From a virus, in IMG/VR virus record IMGVR_UViG_3300048928_000074, positions 1 to 25,660 of that record: a DNA stretch of 25,660 nucleotides; one strand, 5' to 3'. The notes under the pieces were generated by a model that ran no database searches, was not told the DNA's origin, and was given only the letters and a program-made list of their open reading frames with translations. Every line of letters starts with the position of its first letter. Position 1 is the first letter of the stretch. Positions 7,877-15,472 of the stretch are shown here, one piece after another. Both the position numbers and the translations under genes were made by a program.

Positions 7877-9879
7877 GCATGTAGCTCCTGCCATTCCGCA
7901 AGCTGTCCCGGCGTCAGCGGTTGCTGGGTATTAATATTCAGGGTGCCGATTTTCTGGCTGCGGTCTGTCACGGTACTGGTATTAGCGGAAATGGTTTTGC
8001 TGATGCCGCCTTTATCAATATCGGTTAAGCGCCCACCGGTGGATAACGTATTTTGTGTTACGGTTGGCGCAGGTATTTCCTGCGCACTCACCGGCACAGC
8101 ATTAATTGCCGTTTCCGCCGCAAGCGAAATATCAACACCGGGAATTTTATTTAATTTTTCAACTATCCAGTTCCACGACTTAAGAAACCCACCTTTAATC
8201 GTGTTCCAGATATTATCGAACAACCCCATAATGCCGGAGGCCATATTCCCCAGCGACTCTAACGGGGAAAAACCGGACAGTAAGGCCGTAAATTTATTCC
8301 ATCCCTCGCTGATGTATTCCCATGCGCCCGTAAAGACTTCGGCCAGCCACGAAATATATTTCTCAACCAGCTTAAACGCCGTGGTGTTCATCACTGCCGC
8401 TTTCACGTCGTCCCAGTGCTTAATCAGCATGTAACAACCGATGGCCAGCAGGGCAATCGCACCGATGATCAGCAGAATCGGCCAGCTCAAAAAGTTGATG
8501 GCCGCACCGGTCAGTACCGACGCAATACGAACCGCCAGCAGCACCCCACGCAGCGCAGAGAGTGTGGCGGCGTAAGCCGCAGTTGCGCCCCGGACAAGCC
8601 ACATGACGGCGATATGTACTTTCGTGACCGCCATGACGGCGGACATAATGCCCCGCAGGCCGCTCATGATAAAAAATGACACGCCCATAACGATATTGGC
8701 GAGCGCCCCGGCACCGGCCAGGCTCATAACGGCCAGTGTGGCATACCCCACCACACGCGCGATATTGGGAAACATCTCCATCCATTTTGCGAACGTGGCA
8801 CCCATATCTGCCAGACGGTTCAGCAGCGGATAGAGAACCGGGATCAGCGTCAGGCCAATAACGGTCTGGATCGCGGTAAGGATGGCCATAAAGCGATCCC
8901 ACGGCTTCACCATTTTCGCGGCCATCTCCTGGGTACGCTTCAGCCCGTCCGATCCGCCCAGTTCAGTGATGTTGCGCTGCATCAGCGCCACGTTGCCGTA
9001 AAGCTGTTTCACCACGGCCGAACTGTCACCAAAAGCATCATCCAGCTCTTTCTGTGCTTTCAGGTTCCCTTCGAGGCTCTTGCCGTATTTGCCCTGTAAT
9101 TTTTCCAGCATGGCGGGCATGGACAGGAGATTGCCGTTGGCATCCTCAAACGACAACCCCAGCTTTTTCGCCCCGTCCACTGCCCCGGTGATAAAGCTCT
9201 CATACGCCCCGCTGGCCTCGGTGCCCAGCGTCCGGCTCAGTTGCCCCAGCACGGCCAGCTGCTCATCGAGGCCGATATTGAAGTTCGTCCCGACGCCGCG
9301 CGCGCCTTCGATCAGGTCTTTGACCGTGCCCAGTTCAACGCCAAACTGCTGGCGCATAAAGGCCATTTTGCCCGCCAGCTGCTCGGCGAACTGCACTTTG
9401 CCCAGGCGCTCGGCATCGCTGCGGAAATTACCGAACATCTGCCCCATAAATTCAGCCGTTTCGGCGGAGGTGGCTTTCATCGCAAAGGCCAGGGTGTTGG
9501 CAACTTTCGTCACCTTTGGCAGCTCCGTTGAGGTCAGCCCGGCAATCGCGCCGTTAATTTCTGCCGTGGAATTCACAAACTCCACCGCGCTGGCACCGTA
9601 TTTCATGCTGAAAAGCGTGGCATCCCGGCTGACGGTCTTCAGCGCTTTGTCGTCCACGCCCCGCGCCGATGCCTCCTGAAGCGCGTCATACATCTCAATA
9701 GCAGGACTCAGCGCCCCTTTAATGGTCTGCGCCACGCCCCACATCGCCAGTGCGCCCATGCCGATGCGGTTAAAGGCGTCCTTGGACTTATCGGCAAAAG
9801 CCGTTACCGATCGCTGCGCCTGCCTTAGCGGGCGCGTTAATCTGTCGATGAGCCTTAATTCAAAATCCAGTTCATTCAT
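7873..9879 (-). CDS. Tail tape measure protein
   Basis: A 668-residue TP901-type tape measure. The N-terminus (LRLIDRLTRPLRQAQRSVTAFADKSKDAF) is helical, followed by a core domain with 'AMKATSAETAEFMGQMFGNFRSDAERLGKVQ' (~135-170). Several hydrophobic segments lie in the middle: around residues 335-355, 375-405 and 460-485 (INFLSWPILLIIGAIALLAIG). The C-terminal 100 residues contain threonine-rich segments. The start overlaps the stop of the frameshift extension of the chaperone (TGATG). It sets tail length and is ejected with the DNA. It is shorter than the ~815-residue P2 gpT, so a shorter tail is expected. Confidence 0.92.
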   Translation of the reverse strand: MNELDFELRLIDRLTRPLRQAQRSVTAFADKSKDAFNRIGMGALAMWGVAQTIKGALSPAIEMYDALQEASARGVDDKALKTVSRDATLFSMKYGASAVEFVNSTAEINGAIAGLTSTELPKVTKVANTLAFAMKATSAETAEFMGQMFGNFRSDAERLGKVQFAEQLAGKMAFMRQQFGVELGTVKDLIEGARGVGTNFNIGLDEQLAVLGQLSRTLGTEASGAYESFITGAVDGAKKLGLSFEDANGNLLSMPAMLEKLQGKYGKSLEGNLKAQKELDDAFGDSSAVVKQLYGNVALMQRNITELGGSDGLKRTQEMAAKMVKPWDRFMAILTAIQTVIGLTLIPVLYPLLNRLADMGATFAKWMEMFPNIARVVGYATLAVMSLAGAGALANIVMGVSFFIMSGLRGIMSAVMAVTKVHIAVMWLVRGATAAYAATLSALRGVLLAVRIASVLTGAAINFLSWPILLIIGAIALLAIGCYMLIKHWDDVKAAVMNTTAFKLVEKYISWLAEVFTGAWEYISEGWNKFTALLSGFSPLESLGNMASGIMGLFDNIWNTIKGGFLKSWNWIVEKLNKIPGVDISLAAETAINAVPVSAQEIPAPTVTQNTLSTGGRLTDIDKGGISKTISANTSTVTDRSQKIGTLNINTQQPLTPGQLAEWQELHA

Positions 9880-10324
9880 CAGGAGCCTTTAAACGCTTTT
9901 CCAATGCCATTGCCCACCGCCGCAGACATGAATTCCCAGTGGCGGTTATCCAGCCAGATGGCGGCAGCAATATCATCAACAGTGTCCTCCCCGTGGGGGA
10001 GATAATGGCGGCGTAAAATTAAATATTGCGAGAGTCCATTTGATTCAATCGCCTGAACCCGCTGCGTTAGTTTTTTACTTCGATTTCCAGCTCAGGAGCG
10101 TAAATCTCATTAATCTTACCAACCAGCTGGAGCGCCGCGCCCGGACGTTTCACAATATCCGCCAGCGCTTCTTTACTTTCCGCTGCGACAATACGGTTCA
10201 GATAATTCACCGCCGGGGCAACCTTATTATCCATCGACATTTCGTTGATGAATTTATTGTATGCCGTGGTATTAGGCGTAAATACCAGCTCAACACCGCC
10301 AATCATTAATTCAATCTTTTCCAT
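9879..10324 (-). CDS. Frameshifted tail assembly chaperone fusion (gpE+E' type)
   Basis: A predicted 148-residue product: the 85 codons of the upstream chaperone, a -1 slip on AAAAAAC at 10070-10076, then 63 codons in the new frame (LTQRVQAIES ... GIGKAFKGS) ending at TGA 9879-9881. The downstream frame is open over its whole length and has no start codon with a binding site; its only ATG is late. It ends in a TGATG overlap with the tape-measure start. Phage lambda G/GT and P2 E/E' use the same arrangement directly before the tape measure gene. The longer form is thought to bind the tape measure and recruit tube subunits. Frameshifting itself is inferred, not shown. Confidence 0.82.
10067..10324 (-). 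CDS. Tail assembly chaperone, short form
   Basis: An 85-residue protein: a short beta-rich N-terminus (MEKIELMIGGVELVFTPNT), then helices (YNKFINEMSMDNKVAPAVNYL and ALADIVKRPGAALQLVGKIN). This layout fits small tail-assembly chaperones (TAC families) that precede the tape measure in contractile phages. GAGG lies 9 bases before the ATG. Its start lies inside the end of the Rz1 gene (14-base overlap). The stop codon comes immediately after the slippery heptamer, so most ribosomes would make this short form and a minority the fusion. Confidence 0.8.
   Translation of the reverse strand: MEKIELMIGGVELVFTPNTTAYNKFINEMSMDNKVAPAVNYLNRIVAAESKEALADIVKRPGAALQLVGKINEIYAPELEIEVKN
10070..10076 (-). other. 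-1 ribosomal slippery heptamer A AAA AAC
   Basis: In the zero frame the codons read GTA AAA AAC TAA, so the heptamer A-AAA-AAC is in the exact X-XXY-YYZ phase needed for a -1 slip and sits right before the stop codon. After slipping, reading continues as CTA ACG CAG CGG for 63 codons. Upstream purine-rich GGAAAT/CGAAG could act as stimulators; I did not find an unmistakable downstream stem-loop. Confidence 0.8.
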
Positions 10325-10586
10325 TTACTATTTCCTCTCGTTTATTAATTTCATCGACCAGCGTGTTATGACGCGCTGCACAGGTTGTATATAATTTCTG
10401 GTAATCCAGTAATGCCCCGGCAATATATGCCCCGGTTACACCGTTAAGGCGTGGCAGTTTTTCCGGACATTTTGTTTTCAGGTTTTCCTGATAGGACACG
10501 TTCGGCGCGATCTGCGGCGTCGTTGTACAGCCGCACAAACTCATCAGACACACAGACGTTAGTAAAAACCGGCTTAACGATTTCAT
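10311..10586 (-). CDS. Rz1-like outer-membrane spanin lipoprotein
   Basis: A 91-residue protein starting inside the Rz gene in another frame and continuing 133 bases beyond it. Residues 1-19 form a lipoprotein signal with lipobox L17-C18-G19-C20 (MSLCGC), so Cys20 would be acylated after cleavage and the protein tethered to the outer membrane. The mature part has prolines and basic residues and a longer helical C-terminus than lambda Rz1. GAGA about 8 bases upstream supports the ATG at 10586; an ATG at 10598 in the same frame is a possible alternative. Together with Rz it would fuse inner and outer membranes as the last lysis step. Confidence 0.85.
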   Translation of the reverse strand: MKSLSRFLLTSVCLMSLCGCTTTPQIAPNVSYQENLKTKCPEKLPRLNGVTGAYIAGALLDYQKLYTTCAARHNTLVDEINKREEIVNGKD

Positions 10587-10803
10587 AGCGAATCTCATCT
10601 GGCTGATCGGCCTGAAGCGCCGCCAGCTTGTCTTCAAGACTGCGGGCGGAGTCACTGGCAATGCCCCGGAACACGCTGCCGGTTGCGGCGGCCGCTTTCT
10701 GCACGGCCAGATCGAGGCTGTCACGGTGCCACGTCGCCACTTTCCAGCCCGCCAGAAATGCCAGTGCCAGCCCCGCCAGTAGCGCAACTGCCGCCCTGCT
10801 CAT
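10444..10803 (-). CDS. Rz-like inner-membrane spanin
   Basis: A 119-residue protein with a single N-terminal membrane anchor at about residues 5-22 (AVALLAGLALAFLAGW). A periplasmic alpha-helical region follows (LDLAVQKAAAATGSVFRGIASDSARSLEDKLAALQ), and the C-terminus is polar. This is the layout of an i-spanin, and the overlapping lipoprotein gene in another frame confirms it. The start shares one base with the endolysin stop (TGATG). Confidence 0.82.
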   Translation of the reverse strand: MSRAAVALLAGLALAFLAGWKVATWHRDSLDLAVQKAAAATGSVFRGIASDSARSLEDKLAALQADQPDEIRYEIVKPVFTNVCVSDEFVRLYNDAADRAERVLSGKPENKMSGKTATP

Positions 10804-11144
10804 CAGCGCACCCCGTTATGCTCAAGGCTGAAATGATTACCGTCCGGGCGGGATTTGAAGCGCCCGCCCCAGCAGCCGCCAAGGCTTTCCCAGTATTCCC
10901 CCAGGGGACGGTACGCTTCGGTCTGCGTCTGGTACACGCCGTTGATAAACAGGTTAAAGTCCACCGCCAGACGCTGGGTATGCAGACTGTTACTGATGCC
11001 GCTGCCCTTTTTCGCATTCAGCGCTGCCTGCTCCGGGGTACGGTATGCCTCGCCAAAGGTCAGGCGATAGCCCTTGCTCTGCGCCCAGTGGATCAGGTCA
11101 GCAATCAGCGCCGTAAACAGCTGTTGTTTTTCGCTCAGGGTCAT
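10803..11144 (-). CDS. Endolysin, M15 peptidase family
   Basis: A 113-residue peptidoglycan peptidase, not a muramidase. Zinc-ligand motif 1 is SLHTQRLAVDFN with His55 and Asp62 (the SxHxxxxAxD signature of VanY/T5-type M15 enzymes), and the second is GNHFSLEH with His104 and His109 near the end. The family usually cleaves the L-Ala-D-Glu or D-Ala-D-Ala bonds of the stem peptide. There is no signal peptide, so release to the periplasm would depend on the holin. It lies between holin and spanin genes, the normal lysis order. P2 uses a glycosidase (K) here, so this is a replacement within the same module. Confidence 0.88.
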   Translation of the reverse strand: MTLSEKQQLFTALIADLIHWAQSKGYRLTFGEAYRTPEQAALNAKKGSGISNSLHTQRLAVDFNLFINGVYQTQTEAYRPLGEYWESLGGCWGGRFKSRPDGNHFSLEHNGVR

Positions 11145-11428
11145 TATTTTTCTTCCGGTTCGCTCCCCGCCCGGCAGCGGAGATACATTTCAACGGCCTG
11201 ATAACCGGCAATCCCGAGCCCTGCCCCCAGCCCCTGAATCGCCAGCGGGCTGGCATCGGGGATCTGAATCAGAATGGCACCGGCCACAACGGAAACCAGG
11301 CTCCCCAGAATGACGCGACTGACAAACAGGCGCGGCGTGATGGGGTCATTGCTGGCGAGCACTTTGGCAATCGCGATCAGCGCGCCAATGGCCAGCAGCG
11401 AATACAAACTTTTTTCATGTTCCTGCAT
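11144..11428 (-). CDS. Y: Holin, P2 gpY family
   Basis: A 94-residue membrane protein with three hydrophobic segments, at about 8-25 (LYSLLAIGALIAIAKVLA), 36-55 (SRVILGSLVSVVAGAILIQI) and 60-80 (LAIQGLGAGLGIAGYQAVEMY). The run ASNDPITPRLFVSRVILG and the ending GLGIAGYQ closely recall P2 gpY. It forms lethal holes in the inner membrane that time lysis. It is followed without a gap by the endolysin gene. Confidence 0.88.
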   Translation of the reverse strand: MQEHEKSLYSLLAIGALIAIAKVLASNDPITPRLFVSRVILGSLVSVVAGAILIQIPDASPLAIQGLGAGLGIAGYQAVEMYLRCRAGSEPEEK

Positions 11429-11436
11429 TTTTTCCG

Positions 11437-11892
11437 TTATCCGATAAGGTTTGCCGTGGCTTCCGCTTCCAGATACGGGATGCCGTCAATGTTGATAAAA
11501 CGCGGATCAGTCACCTTGAACGGGATTTTTCGCGTTGCCAGTGCGCCGCCCTTCGGATCGATATCCAGAATGTCAGACATGATCATCTTGCAGCCGAAGG
11601 CCTCGACTTTGGCCTCTTCATCCCCGGCTTTCGCGTAAAACATAAAATCCTGCGGCGGGATGCCACGCCATGATCCGGCCTGCTGTGCCAGCCCTTTGAT
11701 AAGGGCGAAATATTTGATACTCAGCTCCAGCTCACCTTCTGCCGCCACATCGCCGTCAACGTAGCCATCCGGCACACCGTGCGTCTGTGTGGCGGCGGTG
11801 TTGTCGGTAATCGAGAGCGTGATTTTCTCGGCATGCACCTGCGTACCGTTCACCAGAAAATCAAATGACATGCCACTGATACGCTTACTCAT
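11437..11892 (-). CDS. Tail tube protein (DUF2597 type)
   Basis: A 151-residue beta-rich protein: MSKRISGMSFDFLVNGTQVHAEKITLSITDN at the start, 'HGVPDGYVDGDVAAEGELELS' in the middle and 'FKVTDPRFINIDGIPYLEAEATANLIG' at the end. This is the pattern of DUF2597 proteins encoded right after the sheath in HP1-like phages, and size and order fit a tube subunit (P2 FII role). The start overlaps the sheath stop (ATGA). The tube assignment is from synteny and family resemblance. Confidence 0.8.
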   Translation of the reverse strand: MSKRISGMSFDFLVNGTQVHAEKITLSITDNTAATQTHGVPDGYVDGDVAAEGELELSIKYFALIKGLAQQAGSWRGIPPQDFMFYAKAGDEEAKVEAFGCKMIMSDILDIDPKGGALATRKIPFKVTDPRFINIDGIPYLEAEATANLIG

Positions 11893-13016
11893 GCGCTGGC
11901 CTCCACGGTCTGATCGAGCACAAGACTGATCGAGATTTGCAGCGGTACTTCATACGGACGCACCACAATGTAAATCTCGACGTGTTTTTTGGTTTTCCAG
12001 ACGATTTTCACGTCGCCATCCTGCGGCGGCTTCACCTCTCCCGGAAACGTCACACCGTTGATTTGTACGGATCTGGACATTTCACGCAGCGGCGCGGCGA
12101 AAATGGACTGGTGCGCGGCAATGCTCGCCGGCGTGCTGTTAAGCGAACGGTCGCCAATTTTGCCGATGGCCAGCAGTCGCACACGGCGCGCCACCTTGTC
12201 AGCAATGCGCAGCGTCTCAATCGACTGATAATCGCCGCCCTCAACATCCAGTGTCCGCCCGTCTGACCAGTAAAGGCCGTCATAATCGGGATACCACATC
12301 GGCACACTGAAACGCTGTGCCTCCAGCGCCTGGAGGGTGGCCACCGTGATGGCTTCACCCTCGCCATCCACCGGCATTTCGTCACTGCCGGTACTCAGCA
12401 GCGCCCCGGTTTTCACGCGCGCCGGGCTGTCTGCGACGGTAACAGCACGGTTACACAGCCGCCCGGCCAGTACACCCGGCTCGTTGCCCCACAGGCACGG
12501 AACCAGCTGAACCGCCTTTTCTGCGATGCCAGCCTGAAGCGCTGACAGCCGCGCCAGATAATCGGCCTGGGTCTCTTTTGCCTGAAAACCTTCCACGGCC
12601 AGCAGGAACCATACCCAGCGCCCGTACTTTGCAATAAGCTCAGCGCGAAGCGTGGCGGCCAGATTGATCGCGGCTTTGTCGCTCACGGCATCACACAGCA
12701 CCACCCCTTCAACGGAGCACGCCAGCTGCGCCGCGTGAACCGCTTTTGCCCAGGCATCAGGCTCCGCGTCATCGGCCAGCACATGCACGAATGCCCACCA
12801 GTTCTGCCCGGCGTTTGCCCGTGCAGCCATCAGATAGCTTTTCAGCGGACTCGCTGCACTGCCCAGCAACGCATCAAAATCCGTCTGGGTGTTTACCGCC
12901 TGCGTTTTGCCGTTGCCCTTTTTACCCCTGCCGATAAACAGTACGCAGCGCTCGACTTCCGTCACTTCGCCCTGCAACTGGTTTACCTGGTTTACGTCCA
13001 CACTTGGCCAGGTCAT
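11889..13016 (-). CDS. Tail sheath protein (DUF2586 type)
   Basis: A 375-residue contractile sheath subunit. Beginning 'MTWPSVDVNQVNQLQGEVTEVERCVLFIGRG', it contains a central 'VAVADSPARVKTGALL'-like segment and the C-terminal 'VRPYEVPLQISISLVLD', which fit the DUF2586 sheath family of HP1-like phages rather than P2 FI. Sheath followed by tube with a 4-base overlap is the usual pair. The C-terminal beta strands would form the inter-subunit mesh that survives contraction. Confidence 0.83.
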   Translation of the reverse strand: MTWPSVDVNQVNQLQGEVTEVERCVLFIGRGKKGNGKTQAVNTQTDFDALLGSAASPLKSYLMAARANAGQNWWAFVHVLADDAEPDAWAKAVHAAQLACSVEGVVLCDAVSDKAAINLAATLRAELIAKYGRWVWFLLAVEGFQAKETQADYLARLSALQAGIAEKAVQLVPCLWGNEPGVLAGRLCNRAVTVADSPARVKTGALLSTGSDEMPVDGEGEAITVATLQALEAQRFSVPMWYPDYDGLYWSDGRTLDVEGGDYQSIETLRIADKVARRVRLLAIGKIGDRSLNSTPASIAAHQSIFAAPLREMSRSVQINGVTFPGEVKPPQDGDVKIVWKTKKHVEIYIVVRPYEVPLQISISLVLDQTVEASA

Positions 13017-13025
13017 GTTTTCCCC

Positions 13026-13721
13026 TTATCTGTCCTGCGCGTTCACATCCCAGCCAAAGCCGATGGCTTGCAGCTGGCGCGCCAGTGCCTTGTTAAATTC
13101 ATCATCATTCATGCCCAGAAATGCGCGGGCAGGGACGTTGATAACCCAGCTTGTCTTCACCGCTCTGCCGCTCATCCTGCGGATAATTACCCCCGCCTGT
13201 GCGTAAGTCAGGGTGTCGGTGATTTGCCGGTAAGTCGGTTTTTTCCACCGCTTACCGCGCTTTACTGCATACCCCAGCGCCCGCAGCTTTTTGGCCTGGG
13301 CGATGGTGGCTTTTTTACCCGGCTCCGCCCGGCTTCTTTGCCCGCTGCGGTTTACCCGCACGGACATGCCGTATTGCTGCGAGTACCCCACCACACCGGC
13401 AGGAACAGGCGAAGCTCCGTTGCGGTAGCCACCGCCCTGCAAATACACCCGCACGGCGTCAATTTCCGGCATTTCACGCACATGCAGCAGCTTCGGCAGG
13501 TTGCGCAGCATCTTGCCCCGGCGCTTTGTCTTTCGCCCCGCCCATGCGCTGCCATCGGGCGACTGTTGATTGCGCACATTGCGTTTTGCGGCGGCAATCA
13601 GGCCGTATTTCGCCAGGCGCCACAAAAGCCGCTGACGCTTGCGGGGCGGCAAATCAAGGCTGGTCAGCGCGTTTTGCAGTCCGGCCAGCTGGTCCGGGTT
13701 CAGCTCCCCGCCCGCAAACAT
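13026..13721 (-). CDS. Virion morphogenesis / tail completion protein (gpS-like)
   Basis: A 231-residue basic protein. Its N-terminus (LNPDQLAGLQNALTSLDLPPRKRQRLLWRLAKYG) and 'QQSPDGSAWAGRKTKRRGKMLRNLP' (~50-75) match the phage virion morphogenesis family (P2 gpS, Mu gpG). It is longer than P2 gpS (150 residues), as is common for the HP1 branch. It probably caps or joins the top of the tail. The start shares one base with the R-like stop. Confidence 0.82.
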   Translation of the reverse strand: MFAGGELNPDQLAGLQNALTSLDLPPRKRQRLLWRLAKYGLIAAAKRNVRNQQSPDGSAWAGRKTKRRGKMLRNLPKLLHVREMPEIDAVRVYLQGGGYRNGASPVPAGVVGYSQQYGMSVRVNRSGQRSRAEPGKKATIAQAKKLRALGYAVKRGKRWKKPTYRQITDTLTYAQAGVIIRRMSGRAVKTSWVINVPARAFLGMNDDEFNKALARQLQAIGFGWDVNAQDR

Positions 13722-14221
13722 CAGGACTCACCCACCGGCGCGCCCGCTTCATCCACGCCGTGAACCGTGGCACTCAGCGCCGTCCAGATCTCCGGCTCAA
13801 CCAGTGACCAGCGTTCACCGCGATACGGGATAAGGCCTGCGGCATCCGGCCTGATAACCAGTTCATCCGCGAGGGGAAGGGTCAGCACCACCGTGGCGGT
13901 CTCCTCATCCTCAAGCGTCACATCCCAGTCGGCCTCCGTGTTTTCAATCCCCAGCTCTTCCATCACCGGGGCGGCGTGTTCATCCATCCAGACTTCAAGC
14001 AGCGCAACCAGCAGCTGCGGCGCAACCAGGCGAAACGGGAAGCGCTCCCACGACAGCAGCGCGTTATACCGCAGCACGGAAAGGCGGTACTGCCCTGCGC
14101 CCAAATCCCGCGCGGCTGAGATCACCTGCATCCCGTCAATCTGGCTGTCGAAACTCAGGCGCGCGCGCTCCGGCACGTTCTGCGTAAAAAATGCGGTAAG
14201 CGACTCCAGCTGTGTTTTCAT
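13721..14221 (-). CDS. Tail completion protein, gpR-like
   Basis: A 166-residue acidic protein with 'YRLSVLRYNALLSWERFPFRLVAPQLLVALLEVWM' (~42-76), the most diagnostic part of the P2 gpR family, and a beta-rich C-terminus. In P2 the R product acts with S in completing the tail for joining to the head. Here R precedes S as in P2, with ATGA overlap to the L stop. Confidence 0.8.
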   Translation of the reverse strand: MKTQLESLTAFFTQNVPERARLSFDSQIDGMQVISAARDLGAGQYRLSVLRYNALLSWERFPFRLVAPQLLVALLEVWMDEHAAPVMEELGIENTEADWDVTLEDEETATVVLTLPLADELVIRPDAAGLIPYRGERWSLVEPEIWTALSATVHGVDEAGAPVGES

Positions 14222-14670
14222 ACCTTGCGCACCCCGGCACGTTTCAGGCCTTTCATATGCCGGATAGTCACTGAGGATTCAGCCATCAGCCCGGCGCGGG
14301 TTTCGTCGCTCTCCTGCCCCGGATGGGTTTCACGCCGTCCGATAGTGGCGAACTCACCCAGCAGATCGGCTTTTGCCCTGGCAAACACCGCTTTGGTGTA
14401 CTGCGCACAAAGACCGTTCAGGCCATCCATGACGGGGCCAGGCACATCAGCGGCGTTTTCATGCCCCGCCGCCCGGTGTTTTGCCTCCACCGTGGCCAGA
14501 TCGGCATTCACTTCCATCACTGCCGCCAGTAACGCACTGGCAAGGGTGCTGGCGTCCATATCAGGCGGTAACGCCCGCTGTGACTGAAAATCTGCCAGAT
14601 TCAGATCCGGCCAGAATCCGTCATTGGTTAACGCTACATCCTGATAGTCGATCGGCTTTCCGCTAAACAT
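14218..14670 (-). CDS. L: Head completion/stabilisation protein L
   Basis: A 150-residue protein. 'DVALTNDGFWPDLNLADFQSQRALPPDMDASTLASALLAAVMEVN' and 'YTKAVFARAKADLLGEFATIGRRE' match P2 gpL, which binds the connector side of the filled head. I chose the ATG at 14670 because GGGGGAG lies just upstream (minus strand); an ATG at 14718 is in frame but lacks such a site. P2 gpL is slightly longer (169). Confidence 0.83.
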   Translation of the reverse strand: MFSGKPIDYQDVALTNDGFWPDLNLADFQSQRALPPDMDASTLASALLAAVMEVNADLATVEAKHRAAGHENAADVPGPVMDGLNGLCAQYTKAVFARAKADLLGEFATIGRRETHPGQESDETRAGLMAESSVTIRHMKGLKRAGVRKV

Positions 14671-14767
14671 GGCTCCCCCGAAAAAGGCGGGCTGACCGGC
14701 ATCCAAGGCGCATAACACCGCTGTGTTTTGCCCTCCGCCGCGCCCGCCCGGCTTGCGGTAGTCGTTA

Positions 14768-15469
14768 TTATTCTTTTGTCAGACTGCGGATACGTGCGGC
14801 AATCTGGGCGCGCAGCGTGGTAACGCCCACGCGCTTGTAAAGATGCTCAGCGCTGGCCAGCAGGGCATCGGCTTTTTCCAGCGTTTCCACATCCTCTACA
14901 GCCGTGGCGCGTGGCTGACCGTTGTCATCACGCAGCAGCATCTGACCGGCAAACTTGAACCATTTGGCGGTGATTTCTTCATGCAGCCGCCAGTGCTGCG
15001 TGACCTTTTCAAAGACCTGCGAGAAATAGGGCTCCACACTTTCACCCGCTGCCGCCGTCTCCTCCGCCCAGGCCATCACCGTATCGGCGACAAACACAGG
15101 GAAGCGGCTTTTGATGCCCTCCGGGGTCGGTTGCTGCTGTTCGATGGCGATATCGGCCAGGCGCAAGGCCTCGTCCAGATCGCCCGCATCAAACATCCAC
15201 ACCACGTACCAGGCCAGGACCGGGTTTTCATACGCGCTGTCGCCACTCAGATAGGCTTCAATGGTCGGTTTCCAGCGAGGAATAAGCTCATCACGCTTGT
15301 ACGCCTCGCGATCGGCAATGGTCGGCAGCGCGCGCACATACGCCACATCCTGATTCAGCATCTGGATCTGCATATGCAGGCTTTCCATCGTCTCGATGGC
15401 CTTACGCTGCTTTAACTGCTGCGCCACATTGAGGCGCTGGCTGTGTCGCTGTGCGGGTGAAAGTGCCAT
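14768..15469 (-). CDS. M: Terminase small/endonuclease subunit M
   Basis: A 233-residue protein, close to P2 gpM (247). 'ERRLNVAQQLKQRKAIETMESLHMQIQML'-like N-terminal helix (RHSQRLNVAQQLKQRKAIETM, ~8-28), 'KRDELIPRWKPTIEAYL', and 'VLAWYVVWMFDAGDLDEALRLADIAIEQ' are family hallmarks. It acts with gpP to recognise and cut cos. It follows the capsid gene by 3 bases, as in P2 (O-N-M-L). Confidence 0.9.
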   Translation of the reverse strand: MALSPAQRHSQRLNVAQQLKQRKAIETMESLHMQIQMLNQDVAYVRALPTIADREAYKRDELIPRWKPTIEAYLSGDSAYENPVLAWYVVWMFDAGDLDEALRLADIAIEQQQPTPEGIKSRFPVFVADTVMAWAEETAAAGESVEPYFSQVFEKVTQHWRLHEEITAKWFKFAGQMLLRDDNGQPRATAVEDVETLEKADALLASAEHLYKRVGVTTLRAQIAARIRSLTKE

Positions 15470-15472
15470 TTA

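Noticed and set aside
12735-13763. 342-codon plus-strand frame opposite sheath and gpS genes
   Set aside because: It spans two real minus-strand genes, has odd composition rich in His, Arg and Pro, and no binding site; a shadow frame.
14704-14730. AACAC-CGCT-GTGTT small dyad between M and L
   Set aside because: Short arms and no T-run or promoter-like sequence; likely chance in an untranslated gap.
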